From NCBI RefSeq assembly GCF_001951155.1, contig NZ_CP016359.1:3124001-3188000 (forward strand): a DNA stretch of 64,000 nt. The letters run 5' to 3'. The first letter of the stretch is position 1. Every line of letters starts with the position of its first letter. Source of the DNA: Christiangramia flava JLT2011 (GTDB lineage: Bacteria; Bacteroidota; Bacteroidia; Flavobacteriales; Flavobacteriaceae). Position numbers and translations under genes: made by a program. A model generated the notes under the pieces. The model saw only the letters and a list, made by a program, of their open reading frames with translations, was not told where the DNA came from and did no database searches. Shown one piece after another: positions 1-9,958 of the stretch.

Positions 1-2
1 AA

Positions 3-104
3 CTGCTAAAACAGGCCTTTGCGGTGATCAATTCGGGAGGAGCATACGATTCCGAATATCGTTCTAAATATTGTGGCGCTACTTGCCCAGTTTCAGTATC
101 CTAA
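3..104 (+). CDS. IS110-family transposase, C-terminal fragment (cut by window edge)
   Basis: The frame open from the first bases reads LLKQAFAVINSGGAYDSEYR and stops at 102-104. It closely resembles the C-terminus of the 334-residue IS110-type transposases found three times in this window (KLLKQAFAIAKSGSFYQENY). The upstream part lies outside the window. The last ~26 bases overlap the 3' end of the convergent metal exporter gene, so the element probably ends near base 70-78 and the final residues are read from flanking DNA. It is a different IS110 member from IS-A, because the sequence is only similar. No second end can be seen, so whether it is intact is unknown. Confidence 0.7.
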   Translation: MLKQAFAVINSGGAYDSEYRSKYCGATCPVSVS

Positions 105-876
105 TGGCACCCTGCACGACCAGGATAAAAACGATCGAACCTATTACAAGGTCAGGTTTATTCGAATTGAGCCAGTGAACCAGCAGTGCCGCGAGGATGA
201 CCCCAAGATTAATAATGACATCATTGGACGTAAAGATCATGCTCGCTTTCATGTGCGCTTCCTGTTTGCTTTTTGATTGCTGAAGCAGGTAAAGACAAAT
301 CCCGTTGGCGATCAAAGCAAAAATAGATACGATGATCATCATGGTAAAATCAGGCATTTTTTCTTCGGAAAAGAATCGGCGCAACACCTCCCCGAAGCCA
401 ATAATTGCCAGGATCAGCTGAAAAATTCCTGCCAGCCTGGCGATTTTCTTTTTCAGAAGAACAGAACCTCCCACTGCAAAAAGGCTGATACCGTAAACGA
501 AAGAATCGGCCAGCATGTCCAGGCTATCGGCGACCAGACCCATCGATTTAGAGAAGAAACCCGTGGTCATTTCGATGATAAAAAACAGGAAATTGATGAT
601 TAGGACAGACCAGAGCAGTTTCTTCTGTTGGGTGTTTTCAGAAAAATCAGTTTGATCGGTTTCTTGCGTTTGCAGTCTTTTGCCGCCAAGGTTAAGGTCC
701 AAAATGGATTTTTCGATCTCCTGAACTTCACCCTGATGAAATACCTGTAGCCTGCGGTTTGGAATATCAAAATCCAGGTTTTTAATACCGGAAATGCCGT
801 CTAGTTTCATACGGATCAGGTTCTCTTCCGAAGGGCAATCCATTTTTGAGATTTCAAATACCGATTTTTGCATCAT
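79..876 (-). CDS. HMA-domain/CDF-type cation efflux protein
   Basis: This 265-residue protein has an N-terminal heavy-metal-associated-like module (residues ~5-65, with a KMDCPSEE metal-loop variant) followed by a cation diffusion facilitator membrane domain. Hydrophobic segments lie at ~90-110, 120-140, 145-165, 178-200 and 215-260. CDF proteins export divalent metals such as Zn, Co or Cd from the cytoplasm by proton exchange. The HMA loop has a single Cys rather than CxxC, so its metal binding may differ from that of copper chaperones. There are two in-frame ATGs; I took the outer one (874-876), and 871-873 is also possible. The natural-looking end RILKLGK suggests the gene is complete despite the IS110 remnant overlapping its 3' end. 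Confidence 0.8.
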   Translation of the reverse strand: MMQKSVFEISKMDCPSEENLIRMKLDGISGIKNLDFDIPNRRLQVFHQGEVQEIEKSILDLNLGGKRLQTQETDQTDFSENTQQKKLLWSVLIINFLFFIIEMTTGFFSKSMGLVADSLDMLADSFVYGISLFAVGGSVLLKKKIARLAGIFQLILAIIGFGEVLRRFFSEEKMPDFTMMIIVSIFALIANGICLYLLQQSKSKQEAHMKASMIFTSNDVIINLGVILAALLVHWLNSNKPDLVIGSIVFILVVQGAIRILKLGK

Positions 877-952
877 GGAATTACTGCTTTTCCCAAAAAT
901 ACGAAATGAAAGGAAGGCGCTAAAAAATACTGCTGGATGAAATGGGAAATAA

Positions 953-3900
953 TTATTCCCGAATCAAAGAAAAGTGGCCTTTAATATTTGTTTCGTTACT
1001 AAGGTAAGTTTGGAACCAGTAATCATCAGAAGGCATTGGATGGCCATTAAACGTTCCATCCCAACCACGGCTTTGAGAAGATAATTCTTTTAGTAGTTTC
1101 CCGTACCTATCAAATATCCGAATTTTAGAAGGTGACAATCCCTCTGTACCCTGAAGTTGCCAAAAATCATTATATCCATCATTATTTGGGGTGAAAAATT
1201 TAGGATAATCGAAGATGCTAACTCTTTTAAAATCTGAGCCGCATCCTAATTTATCCCTTACTTCAGCAATATAAGTGCCGCCAGGAAGATCCAGGAATAC
1301 ATTTTCATTTTGAAACTGTATTCCATCTATAGAGTATTCAAATTCGCCATCTCCAGAGGCTATAATTTCAAGAGAGTTATTATTTGATAGACTATTTACA
1401 GTTACATAATCTATACGCGGTAAAGTGGATCTAATTAACTCTACATCAAATGATTTTTGACAAATTATTCCATTTGTATACTTTGTAACCTTGAGGGTAT
1501 AAAAACCAGCATTTTCTAGGGACACAGTATTTTCGGTAGAAATGACCGTACCATCTTCCTGAGTCCATTCCCAACTGTCAAAATCTTCATTGGCATTTAG
1601 ACTAATAAAATTTTCTAAATCGCATAAATAATATTTTTCTTCCAGATTAATTTCAGGCATTTGATTTACAATCAATAAAAAGCTCGTTTCTGCCTGACAT
1701 ATTTTGTTATTTTCATCCTCCACTCTTATAAAAATTTCTTGTTGCCATGGAACGGTATTTCTGAAATTTGTAGCAATAGGGGATGATAGCTGATTTCTAT
1801 TCTCATCATAATAAAATACTTTTAGCCCATTTTGGCTATTAAGGATTTGATTTTCAATGTCTGATGTGTCAAAATAGGCATATCCATTTTCTTCATTACA
1901 GCTATAAAGATCATCTGGAGTATTGATCATTGGAGCGGAAGTGGTCTTTAGTTTAATAAAAGTTTCAGCGTAACATCCAGAGAAAGTGTTGGTGACTCTT
2001 GCTCGTAAGGTTTGTTCATTTTTAATGGTATTTGTAAAGGGATTTGACAGCACGTTACCTAATTCTTCTCCATCTTCATCATAGTAGGTTATATCCATAT
2101 TGGTCTGACCGGAGAGCAGGGTTGCATCAATACCAGATGTATCAAAATATTCAGAGAATCCATCATTGTTATCATCACAGGCAAACAAGGTTGGAACTTC
2201 ATGAGCCATTGGTGGTTCTGTTACTTCAATCATAAATTTTCTAATTTGATCACATCCTGATTGAGTTTCGATAGATACTTCATAAATTCCCGTATTATCC
2301 TGTGTTACTTCTGGAATTACAGGATTTGCCTCTATGCTGGAGAAATTATTAGGTCCAGACCATCTGTAACTAATTCCACCGGAAGCGTAAAGATTTAAAG
2401 ATTGATTCTGACAAACAATTTTAGGAGCCTCAACTTCAACTTCATCTTCACCCTTTGAAAATTTGACAATAAAATTGTCTTCGTATTTAATTTGCGACTG
2501 GTAGGAGTTCTCCGATGCTATTCCTTCATTACTACTGGTTATTCCAAAAATATAAATAAATTCCCCGAATTTTTTAACATCAGTTGCAATCACCTGGTTC
2601 TTGCCGTAGTATGTCCCCCAAATACAATTTCCGAATTCGTCAAATTTTGCTAAAAAAGCATTTTCATAACCATCGAAAGTTTCCTTATAACTACATGGAG
2701 TTGATATATTGTTCGAACTGGAAGTCCCTCCAACTAAATAAATGTTATTAGATTTATCGGTTTCAACGGCGCAGGACGTGTAGTTTTCCCTTTCGAGCCC
2801 GCCGTAATAGGTTGACCAGAGCAGTTTCCCGGAACTGCTGAATTTTGCAAGAAAATCGTCCCAATCTGCTGAATCTCCTCCTTTTTCGCTTTGATGGGAG
2901 GTAGTTTGACCAATTTCCGTATTGCTTTGAGTAGCTCCAGCAATTATAATATTAGAATCATTATCAACTTTTAAATCCAAACCCCAATCTATAGCATTTC
3001 CACCGAAATAGCTACCCCATAATCGATTTCCTTCTAAACTGAATTTTACTAAAAACGAATCAATCATATCGCCTGTTTGCGGACCGTTAGGTGTGATATT
3101 TGGTTTATAGGTTCCGTTGGTGGCAATTTCGCTGGAACTATTTGTATATCCAAGAGCATAGAGTTTTGAATCTGGGCCTATATCAATGCTGGTAAAACTA
3201 TCCTCGCCCTCGCCCCCATAATATGAGCTCCACTGAATGTTTCCATTCTGATCCAGCCGCGCCAGAAAACCTTCCTGGCCATCTTTTTTGGTATCAAATG
3301 AATTGCTGCCATATAATATATTATCTGAGCTTTTGGTGGACCCCAGCAAATAAATATGATCATTTTTGTCTACCGTTACCGCTTTTACTACATCCTGGTC
3401 AACCCCTCCATAGTAGCTTCCCCATGCACGGCGCCCCTCTGAGTCGAATTTTACAACAAAACCATCATGCTCTCCACCTATTTGTGCCTGGAGAGCATTT
3501 GTTGTAGCAATATGAGTATCAGAAAAAGTATATCCTACACCAATAATATTATCATGGGAATCTACTTTGACGCCTAGAAATTCTGTAGGGCCCTTTCCAC
3601 CATAATAGCTTGACCATACAAGGTTTCCAGAAGGATCGAATTTTGCAAGTATCCCTGTTTGGGGATTGAGGTGGGATTCAGCAATAAAATTATAAGTTTG
3701 AAAACTTCCCACTGTAGCCATATTATCACTAGTAGTCCAACCTACATAATATGTATTTCCCAAAGAATCATAATCCATACTCGAAGAATAGGAACCTTCA
3801 GCCATGTCGCCTCCAAAATAAGTAGCCCATTTACGAACAGGCGTTGGATCAATAATTAGCTTTCCTTTCATTGGAAGAAATTGATTAAGTTGAAAACCAT

Positions 3901-4645
3901 AAACATTTTCCCCGAGCTTTTTATAGTTCACGGTCACTTCTGTTTTTTTGGAATTTTTTTCTATCCAACTTTGTGGAATCATTTCTTGAAGTGTTCCGGA
4001 GATCAGATCTATAGACAGCGAATTGTCATTAATTGAAACCTCTGGCCCTGAGAGTTTAAATTGTATTTCAGAAATATCACCATCAGGCGAAATGATAAAA
4101 TTGTACTCTACCGGTTTTGTTGAATCTTCCGGAATAACGAACTCGAGGTCAATACCTTTATATAGGTTTTTATAAATTACCTTTTTATAAGATGGAACGT
4201 TAATAATACCTTCCTCTCTTCCGGGAACATTATAATAATTAGAACAGTATGAAACTGGTGAGATTTCCTGAATAACCAAATTTCTACAAGTATTCAAAAA
4301 TGTAAAATCTATTCTTTGATAAATATTTTCAGCATTTTTTGAAATAGCCTTTCTAAACGCTGGTTCCAGAAATTTTGGAGAAGTTTGGGTATTAATTTTT
4401 TTTTGAGGCTGGTAAACATCGTAGGAAAAACCATTTTGTTTTAAATGTATGTTCAAGCCTTTTGTATTCAGTAAAAATAATACAGAATCATTAGGGTTTC
4501 CATACTGATCAATAATCTGCCCCTGGTTCTTTATAAAACCCTTTTTTAGATCACGTGGCGTAATTCCTGTTTGGGAATTTAAATGGCAATTAGGAAAAAT
4601 TAAGGTTATGAATAATAGAAGGGTGAAAACATTTCTTATAAACAT
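953..4645 (-). CDS. T9SS type B sorted beta-propeller (SBBP) protein
   Basis: This is a 1230-residue secreted protein. Residues 1-24 form a signal peptide, and residues ~30-270 resemble the DUF7948 N-terminal region (FIKNQGQI). Next come about seven SBBP-type propeller repeats at ~270-740, recognisable by recurring WSSYYGG or WGSYYGG with AKFD/VKFD. Ig/PKD-like modules follow (YRWSGPNNF near 780), and the C-terminus has the gliding-motility-associated domain (FFTPNNDGYNDFW ... RIFDRYGKLL ... GWDGTFNG). In known families that C-terminal domain directs export through the type IX secretion system and attachment to, or release from, the cell surface. The ligand or role of the propeller cannot be told from sequence. 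The gene stands alone. Confidence 0.88.
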   Translation of the reverse strand: MFIRNVFTLLLFITLIFPNCHLNSQTGITPRDLKKGFIKNQGQIIDQYGNPNDSVLFLLNTKGLNIHLKQNGFSYDVYQPQKKINTQTSPKFLEPAFRKAISKNAENIYQRIDFTFLNTCRNLVIQEISPVSYCSNYYNVPGREEGIINVPSYKKVIYKNLYKGIDLEFVIPEDSTKPVEYNFIISPDGDISEIQFKLSGPEVSINDNSLSIDLISGTLQEMIPQSWIEKNSKKTEVTVNYKKLGENVYGFQLNQFLPMKGKLIIDPTPVRKWATYFGGDMAEGSYSSSMDYDSLGNTYYVGWTTSDNMATVGSFQTYNFIAESHLNPQTGILAKFDPSGNLVWSSYYGGKGPTEFLGVKVDSHDNIIGVGYTFSDTHIATTNALQAQIGGEHDGFVVKFDSEGRRAWGSYYGGVDQDVVKAVTVDKNDHIYLLGSTKSSDNILYGSNSFDTKKDGQEGFLARLDQNGNIQWSSYYGGEGEDSFTSIDIGPDSKLYALGYTNSSSEIATNGTYKPNITPNGPQTGDMIDSFLVKFSLEGNRLWGSYFGGNAIDWGLDLKVDNDSNIIIAGATQSNTEIGQTTSHQSEKGGDSADWDDFLAKFSSSGKLLWSTYYGGLERENYTSCAVETDKSNNIYLVGGTSSSNNISTPCSYKETFDGYENAFLAKFDEFGNCIWGTYYGKNQVIATDVKKFGEFIYIFGITSSNEGIASENSYQSQIKYEDNFIVKFSKGEDEVEVEAPKIVCQNQSLNLYASGGISYRWSGPNNFSSIEANPVIPEVTQDNTGIYEVSIETQSGCDQIRKFMIEVTEPPMAHEVPTLFACDDNNDGFSEYFDTSGIDATLLSGQTNMDITYYDEDGEELGNVLSNPFTNTIKNEQTLRARVTNTFSGCYAETFIKLKTTSAPMINTPDDLYSCNEENGYAYFDTSDIENQILNSQNGLKVFYYDENRNQLSSPIATNFRNTVPWQQEIFIRVEDENNKICQAETSFLLIVNQMPEINLEEKYYLCDLENFISLNANEDFDSWEWTQEDGTVISTENTVSLENAGFYTLKVTKYTNGIICQKSFDVELIRSTLPRIDYVTVNSLSNNNSLEIIASGDGEFEYSIDGIQFQNENVFLDLPGGTYIAEVRDKLGCGSDFKRVSIFDYPKFFTPNNDGYNDFWQLQGTEGLSPSKIRIFDRYGKLLKELSSQSRGWDGTFNGHPMPSDDYWFQTYLSNETNIKGHFSLIRE

Positions 4646-4958
4646 GAATATGGTTTGTAAGTGTACCGAAAGCTGTTTCCAATAACAACTTGGCTAATTT
4701 ATAAGAATTTGAGATATATCTATATAATAGATTCAAATTTATAACGGTTTACAATATTAGAGGAAATATTCGTCACAACTATTTATTTTCAAGTGATTTA
4801 AACGTGGTTTGGTATGTAAACAATTAATTCCCTAAAACAATCTGCCCAATGGCGATAATCCCAATCAGCAGGGCAATGATGGCTATGATTCTAATCATCA
4901 GCATGACTGTTATGGCGAATTTTTATCATGAAAATGGCATCTTTTAGATAGTATTATT
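4646..4958. other. Intergenic, AT-rich
   Basis: This ~313-bp stretch separates the T9SS cargo gene from the ABC ATPase gene. It holds one possible tiny membrane-peptide gene (4824-4904, minus). I see no terminator hairpin or other recognisable element. Confidence 0.5.
4824..4904 (-). CDS. Possible 26-residue hydrophobic peptide
   Basis: A short ATG-initiated frame encodes MLMIRIIAIIALLIGIIAIG followed by six more residues and a stop. It would be a single transmembrane helix with one Arg at the cytoplasmic end. Small membrane peptides of this size are common in flavobacteria but easily arise by chance. No clear ribosome binding site can be seen and no relative is recognised. Conservation in related genomes would decide. 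Confidence 0.3.
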   Translation of the reverse strand: MLMIRIIAIIALLIGIIAIGQIVLGN

Positions 4959-5624
4959 TTATACTGAATTTCCCCCAATATAGCTAAACCTTACCAGGTC
5001 TTCGGTAGCCTTGATTTCCTTCAAACAAGCATTTTCCAGAAGCAGCGTTCTATCGGCAATTTTTAGGACATTTCTGTAGTCATGATCTGTAATGATGAAG
5101 CCTTTTCTTGTTTTCTCCTGTTGGAGGATCTGGGTGATCGATTCCCGAAGTATAGGGCTCACCCCGTTAAATGGTTCATCTAATAAGACATAATCAGCTT
5201 CAGAATATATTAATAACAGGATTTCTACTAGTCTTTTTTGTCCGCCCGAAAGATTTTGGACCTTCCTTTCCGTCAAAGGTCTTATAAACTCCTGTTCCAG
5301 TAATAATTTTCTTTTGCTCTTCGGAAGAAACAGGGAAATAAGATGTTTTACTTTCAGTCCTTCCGGCAGAAAATGATCTTGAGCAAGGTAATTGATCAGT
5401 TTGGAGGAGGAGGAAAAATTCTGCAATACCTTGTTGCCTATGCGCACAAATCGGTTTTCCGAAGCTTCTACTCCAAATATGATCTTCAGAAGTGTTGACT
5501 TGCCAGAACCGTTTCTACCTAATAATCCAACTATTTCTCCTGGAGAACACGACAGGAAGATGTCGCTCAAAATCACTTTTTCAGCATATACTTTTCTGAT
5601 GCTATCTACATGCAGCGTATTCAT
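4959..5624 (-). CDS. ABC transporter ATP-binding protein
   Basis: This is a 221-residue nucleotide-binding subunit starting MNTLHVDSIRKVYAEKVILS. Walker A is GRNGSGKST (~40), the signature is LSGGQKR, Walker B is YVLLDEPF, and the H-loop His lies in ITDHDYR. A longer frame extends upstream, but this ATG overlaps the stop of the preceding gene by 4 bp (ATGA), which supports translational coupling and this start. The only neighbour in the operon is a 93-residue membrane protein, too small to be an ordinary permease. The pair could be a minimal exporter, or the ATPase may work with a permease encoded elsewhere. The substrate is unknown. Confidence 0.8.
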   Translation of the reverse strand: MNTLHVDSIRKVYAEKVILSDIFLSCSPGEIVGLLGRNGSGKSTLLKIIFGVEASENRFVRIGNKVLQNFSSSSKLINYLAQDHFLPEGLKVKHLISLFLPKSKRKLLLEQEFIRPLTERKVQNLSGGQKRLVEILLLIYSEADYVLLDEPFNGVSPILRESITQILQQEKTRKGFIITDHDYRNVLKIADRTLLLENACLKEIKATEDLVRFSYIGGNSV

Positions 5625-5902
5625 AAAAGAGAGAAAGCTAATAATAAGCATAAACCGGATATGGTCGTGGAAAGCCATAAAACATTTCTGCGGAAGCCCA
5701 GATTGAAATAGTAAAAGTATCTCTGGCTGTTTCCAAACTCGTAAATAAGGCTGTGCGCAAGCGGAGCGATTAGAAGGTAGAAAACTCCCAGCATTTTGAA
5801 ATCACCAATCAAAAGCGCAATTATTACGGAACTAACCAGACTGACCGAAAAAATTTTCCGTTGAAATAGCAGGAGGTTTTTAAAATATCGGATTGGCGTC
5901 AT
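5621..5902 (-). CDS. Small membrane protein paired with ABC ATPase
   Basis: This 93-residue protein has hydrophobic segments at about residues 18-34, 37-52 and 73-93, with basic residues near the first and third. Its stop codon overlaps the ATPase start by 4 bp, so the two are almost certainly co-translated. By context it may be the membrane partner of the ATPase. It resembles no permease family I recognise, and three helices would need to oligomerise to form a channel. Confidence 0.6.
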   Translation of the reverse strand: MTPIRYFKNLLLFQRKIFSVSLVSSVIIALLIGDFKMLGVFYLLIAPLAHSLIYEFGNSQRYFYYFNLGFRRNVLWLSTTISGLCLLLAFSLL

Positions 5903-5939
5903 TTTAATTCTGAAAAATAAGGAGTCTTAAGAAATCTAA

Positions 5940-6332
5940 TTATTTGGATTCTTCTTTTTTAAATACCAGGATGTTTCCACGGCTTTGGGTCATCAAGGTC
6001 ATAAGGCCGTTATGATCATAATTAACCGCATCAATATAGTAGCAGTTCACATAAGCATTCTCATCTGTTTCCTTTAAGAAAAATTCGTTTTCGGGACGTT
6101 CTTCCTCATTACAGGTTTTCACGATACGATATTTGGTAGTTTTTATGAGAGAGTCACCTATAAAATGTTTCATAGATCCATCGCTGGAAAAAACATACTT
6201 GTCTTCAGGAGATTTCTCTAAGTGCCATATTCCTATAATTTCCTTTTCCAAGGTTGTTTTTGATTGAAAATCCTGGGCAAAAAGGGCGTTTGAGAATAAA
6301 AGAAGTAAAAGGCCTAAAAAGCTATTTTTCAT
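5940..6332 (-). CDS. Secreted lipocalin-like hypothetical protein
   Basis: A 130-residue protein with a signal peptide (residues 1-19, ending LFAQ). The mature part begins with IIGIWHLEKSPEDKYVFSSD, a pattern typical of small flavobacterial lipocalin-like periplasmic proteins, in which a Trp near the N-terminus is followed by strands with F/Y-x-F and G-S. The function is not known. It lies 38 bp upstream, in map terms, of the small membrane/ABC gene pair on the same strand and may be transcribed ahead of it. Confidence 0.55.
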   Translation of the reverse strand: MKNSFLGLLLLLFSNALFAQDFQSKTTLEKEIIGIWHLEKSPEDKYVFSSDGSMKHFIGDSLIKTTKYRIVKTCNEEERPENEFFLKETDENAYVNCYYIDAVNYDHNGLMTLMTQSRGNILVFKKEESK

Positions 6333-6507
6333 AATGATGAAATGAGAATCTAATTTGTTGAATTTCAGTTTTGGTAATTGTAGGGAGCCAGAAAACCAGC
6401 TGTTACAGGTTTTTTAGTTCTGTAAAATTATCGATGGTTGATTAATCCCTGGATTTTAATCTACAAAAATTTCAGTAAAAGAGTGGCCTTCAACGAAAAA
6501 TCTACCT

Positions 6508-7515
6508 TTACGAATATCCGAGTTTCTTATAATCGGGTTCCATGGCATCAGAATAGCAATCTATTCCGTAGCTGTTCACGATATCCAGAATTTCTTTTAT
6601 TTGGGAGGCGGAGAGATGCCTTTTGAAATTCTGTAACTGATCTTTGTTTTCCAGAATACCAGATCCATCTCTAGTCGTGGAACTTGGCATGTTTATTTTA
6701 TGCATTGCAAACCTGGTCATTGGCTTATTCAAGTAATCAGAAATTTTTTCGAGTTCCAGGGTTGGCCTTAGGAAGAGTGATTCATACGATATGGTAAGCC
6801 ATCGTTTATTCTCATCTTTTAGCGGAAGCAGGTTTTGAATTGCCCACCAGTTTGCGAATAAGGATTCCCTGGATTTGATGCTATTAATCTTATCTGAATA
6901 CTTTTCGAAAATTTCAGAAAAGGCTGGATCCTCATTTTTTCGAATTTCAAAAAGGTTATTGGCAACATTCAGATTTTGAAATGCCGGATGCCGAAATTGC
7001 GAAGAAATGACAGACAGGGGATGGCGGATAAGATATATGGGCCTGATCGAAGGAAATTGCCTGGTAAGCCAGGGTAAAAGCATATTGGCCCGACAGAATT
7101 TGAAGAGGAGGCTGGTGCTTCGCCTGAGCTGGTGACCGTATTTTGAATTTACATGCAAACCATATGGCAGCTGACCGCGGAATAGTTCCTGGAAATAACG
7201 CTGGGCAGGTTCTAATTCGGCGTTCTCCGGAATGTACGGGATATGACCTACGCGGTTTGCCAGATTATGGGGATATTTTTCCAGGCGTTGTGGATGTAAT
7301 GGCTCCCAAATCAAAGCATCTGAATCCTGTTTCAGTATTTCCATAAGCCAGGTGGTACCGCCTCTTGGCTCCCCACTTATGACGATATGCTGTGAAAAAT
7401 CGTTGAATCTGGACTCTTCTCTATTTCTTAAATTGAAATTTTTGATCTGCCGGTTCGTTTGAGCCTGTAGTAAAAGCTTTTTACAGTATGCTAATCTTTC
7501 CGAAGTAGTGGCCAT
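6508..7515 (-). CDS. Sulfotransferase family protein
   Basis: A 335-residue cytosolic protein. The 5'-phosphosulfate loop is GEPRGGTTWL (residues ~48-57), and the 3'-phosphate binding segment is IYLIRHPLSVISSQFRHP (residues ~160-177). Both are hallmarks of PAPS-dependent sulfotransferases. The acceptor is unknown; a surface polysaccharide or glycan would be usual in marine Bacteroidota, but no glycan cluster is adjacent. The ATG at 7513-7515 is the natural start. The gene stands alone between noncoding stretches. Confidence 0.8.
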   Translation of the reverse strand: MATTSERLAYCKKLLLQAQTNRQIKNFNLRNREESRFNDFSQHIVISGEPRGGTTWLMEILKQDSDALIWEPLHPQRLEKYPHNLANRVGHIPYIPENAELEPAQRYFQELFRGQLPYGLHVNSKYGHQLRRSTSLLFKFCRANMLLPWLTRQFPSIRPIYLIRHPLSVISSQFRHPAFQNLNVANNLFEIRKNEDPAFSEIFEKYSDKINSIKSRESLFANWWAIQNLLPLKDENKRWLTISYESLFLRPTLELEKISDYLNKPMTRFAMHKINMPSSTTRDGSGILENKDQLQNFKRHLSASQIKEILDIVNSYGIDCYSDAMEPDYKKLGYS

Positions 7516-8284
7516 GTTATTTTCCGGTTACGATGAGTAATTTATAAATTTTAAAACGTGTTTAATCATAATTGCTTTGAAAGTTCTGTTTCAAATCTTC
7601 CACATTTTCCAATTTAATTATAATTCCACTGTACCATAATTTGCTTTCGCCCCATACTTTCCCAAGGCTTCCTTAATTTTTAAAAAATAAGATCATCCAT
7701 TTAGAGTGTATTGAATTATGTGGGTTGCCCATCAGGTTTTGAATGATGAGCTGTCCTCTTTCAACTGAAAGATATACAAAGGTTTTTTATCTACCGGTAG
7801 CACACAAATTGCAGCGGTTGGAATATTCAAATTATAAAGTCTCATTCACGGCTTTTTCCGAAAATAAATTCCAAGGAGTTCAGCGAGTCTCTTTGGGAAG
7901 TCGGCGGTATTTTGACCATTATAATCCTAAAAAATTTGTTCATAGGTAGTGTTTCATTCTTTTTGCAGCAGAGATTAGGAATAACAACATTCCTGACAAA
8001 TGGTTCTAGCGGTTGTAACTAAAAGAAATCATTTAGCGATAAGTCGCTTAATATTAGCTGAATATGTTGATTTTGCTGAATAAATAATTAAGGTGTTGTT
8101 TTAAAAAACTATCTGAACTTGAATCTTTCCGCTAAATTTTTTCATCTGAAGTTTGAACCAGATTCATTGACCGTCAGTTTTCTAATTGGAGCCTCACTAG
8201 ACAAGTAAGATGATATTTTAATAGTTCAAATTGGAATAATTCGGTCGTAACCTTCTCGCATTTCTGTCTTATCGATAATGAAGT
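7516..8284. other. 769-bp AT-rich intergenic region, no recognised content
   Basis: There is no convincing gene here: the one plus-strand frame of 68 codons (7743-7949) has no relative I recognise and no ribosome binding site. I see no tRNA, terminator or repeat. The region may contain the promoter of the sulfotransferase gene and decayed coding sequence. Confidence 0.4.
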
Positions 8285-9823
8285 TTATCGCCATTCGTTT
8301 TTTACTTCCTCGATTTCAATTTTAAGCCGGCGATTCATATCAATTTTAGCGCCTTCAAACGCAAATATTAAGGTTCTGTATTCCCTGGCGTATGGATTGG
8401 TTATCGAATCAGCCAGAACAGCATGTTCAAAATAAGGACTGGTCTCCTTAAATTCTGCATTTTTTTCTTCATAATTCTTAATCCTGATGAGGTTTTTATA
8501 GGGCTTCTCAAGGTCGAACCAGTTGATGTAATCTGCATTGAAAGAAACCGCCTGTAGATCATTTTCAGTATAATAATTGATCGCACCGGCCTGGCCATAA
8601 TTATCACAAAGTATGAGTGTTGGCCTGCGATCTGGCATATGGCGGTAAACCGAATCAACTTTTTTAGCCAATTCCTTCCAACCAAGCATATCGGCATAAT
8701 CCTGCGGCAGCGAATGATCTTGACCATCTTCCCAGCGCAGCAAACCCAGTTTTTTATATTTTTCTGAATGTTCCACAATATACTGCGGACTCTTATTGGG
8801 AAACGCAATATGATACATGGGAACAAAAAAGATGATCGGGATCAAAAGCAAAACTGGTTTTAAATAGCGTTTTCTTCCGGTTTGTAATTGATTAGCCAGA
8901 AAAGTTGCTCCGAAGGCAATGTACACAGGATACAACCCGATGGCATAGTAATCTTTAGCCTGAAAGTAAAGGAAAATTAGCAGGGTAAAGAAGAATGACC
9001 AGAAGAATAGTCTGTATTTTTTAAAAGGGCGGTATGCTAGGAGACTGTATAAACCGGCAAGGATTATTAGGAGGGAGCCGATGAAAAATAGAATTTGAGA
9101 TTTCAAAAAACCAAACCTATCTACATTCACGAGCTGTGTGGCGGTCAATTCATTGAGATGGTGAATCACCGGAAAGTTGTTCTGATACTGCCACAGGATG
9201 TTTGGGCTAATTAGTAGAAGACCGAAAAATGCAGCGATATACAGTTGTTTCTTACCGAAAATCCTGCGTTGCTGGCTCAACAAAATGGCTGGGATTAGTC
9301 CTAAAACCTGAAAAACGATATTGTATTTATTGAGAAACCCGAAGGCAAAAACGACAGCGGCAACCACCAGCCATTTTGAATTTTCAGTATGGAAATATTT
9401 GATCAGAATATAATACAAGAGTGTCCAGCTCAAGACATCGAAGGAATTTGGCTGGTACAAAGTGTTCAGGCTCAAAATGGCCGAAAAGAGCACACAGGTT
9501 CCGCCTAAGGCTAAAGCAAATAGGTTTCCTTTTAATTCTTCAATTATTTTCAGGACGACCAGGATCGTTAAGGCGCCGAAAAGGGCAGGGAAGAACTTGA
9601 CCCAAAAAACGGAATTCCCTAATAGGTAAATCAACCTCGATATCCAGGAGGTAAGTGGCGGAACCGATAAATATCCCCAAGCCAGGTGATTTCCCAGGTC
9701 AAGATGCAGGTATTCGTCTCGCTGCAGGTCATATTCAGGACTTAATAACAGGTACTGAAGCACGAATTTCAGTACGATCAGTGCTATGATTAGGATGCTT
9801 CTTTTAGTAAAAAAATTCTTCAA
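8285..9823 (-). CDS. GT39-type membrane glycosyltransferase
   Basis: A 512-residue integral membrane protein of the ArnT/protein mannosyltransferase fold. The N-terminus has the DE motif in the first periplasmic loop (YDLQRDEYLHLDLGNHLAWG, residues ~29-48), which in GT39/GT83 enzymes contains the catalytic Asp. About ten membrane segments follow up to residue ~365, then a C-terminal soluble periplasmic domain. Such enzymes transfer sugars from a polyprenyl phosphate carrier to lipid, protein or glycan. The frame has no ATG near its beginning: TTG at 9821-9823 is the best start, followed by a K-rich N-terminus. Acceptor unknown. Confidence 0.8.
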   Translation of the reverse strand: MKNFFTKRSILIIALIVLKFVLQYLLLSPEYDLQRDEYLHLDLGNHLAWGYLSVPPLTSWISRLIYLLGNSVFWVKFFPALFGALTILVVLKIIEELKGNLFALALGGTCVLFSAILSLNTLYQPNSFDVLSWTLLYYILIKYFHTENSKWLVVAAVVFAFGFLNKYNIVFQVLGLIPAILLSQQRRIFGKKQLYIAAFFGLLLISPNILWQYQNNFPVIHHLNELTATQLVNVDRFGFLKSQILFFIGSLLIILAGLYSLLAYRPFKKYRLFFWSFFFTLLIFLYFQAKDYYAIGLYPVYIAFGATFLANQLQTGRKRYLKPVLLLIPIIFFVPMYHIAFPNKSPQYIVEHSEKYKKLGLLRWEDGQDHSLPQDYADMLGWKELAKKVDSVYRHMPDRRPTLILCDNYGQAGAINYYTENDLQAVSFNADYINWFDLEKPYKNLIRIKNYEEKNAEFKETSPYFEHAVLADSITNPYAREYRTLIFAFEGAKIDMNRRLKIEIEEVKNEWR

Positions 9824-9958
9824 TATTTCTGAAAATAGGCTTGCTAAATTTCCTGATAATTACCCGGTTATTCAAATGAAAAAGAGGCTTTTCGGTCTTC
9901 TTAAGAACAAGTCAGGAATGATGAATGAATGGAAGGTCTAACCCCCATAATTGCCGGT

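Noticed and set aside
7743..7949. A 68-codon plus-strand frame in the large intergenic region.
   Set aside because: No ribosome binding site, no recognisable motif, AT-rich region where such frames are expected.
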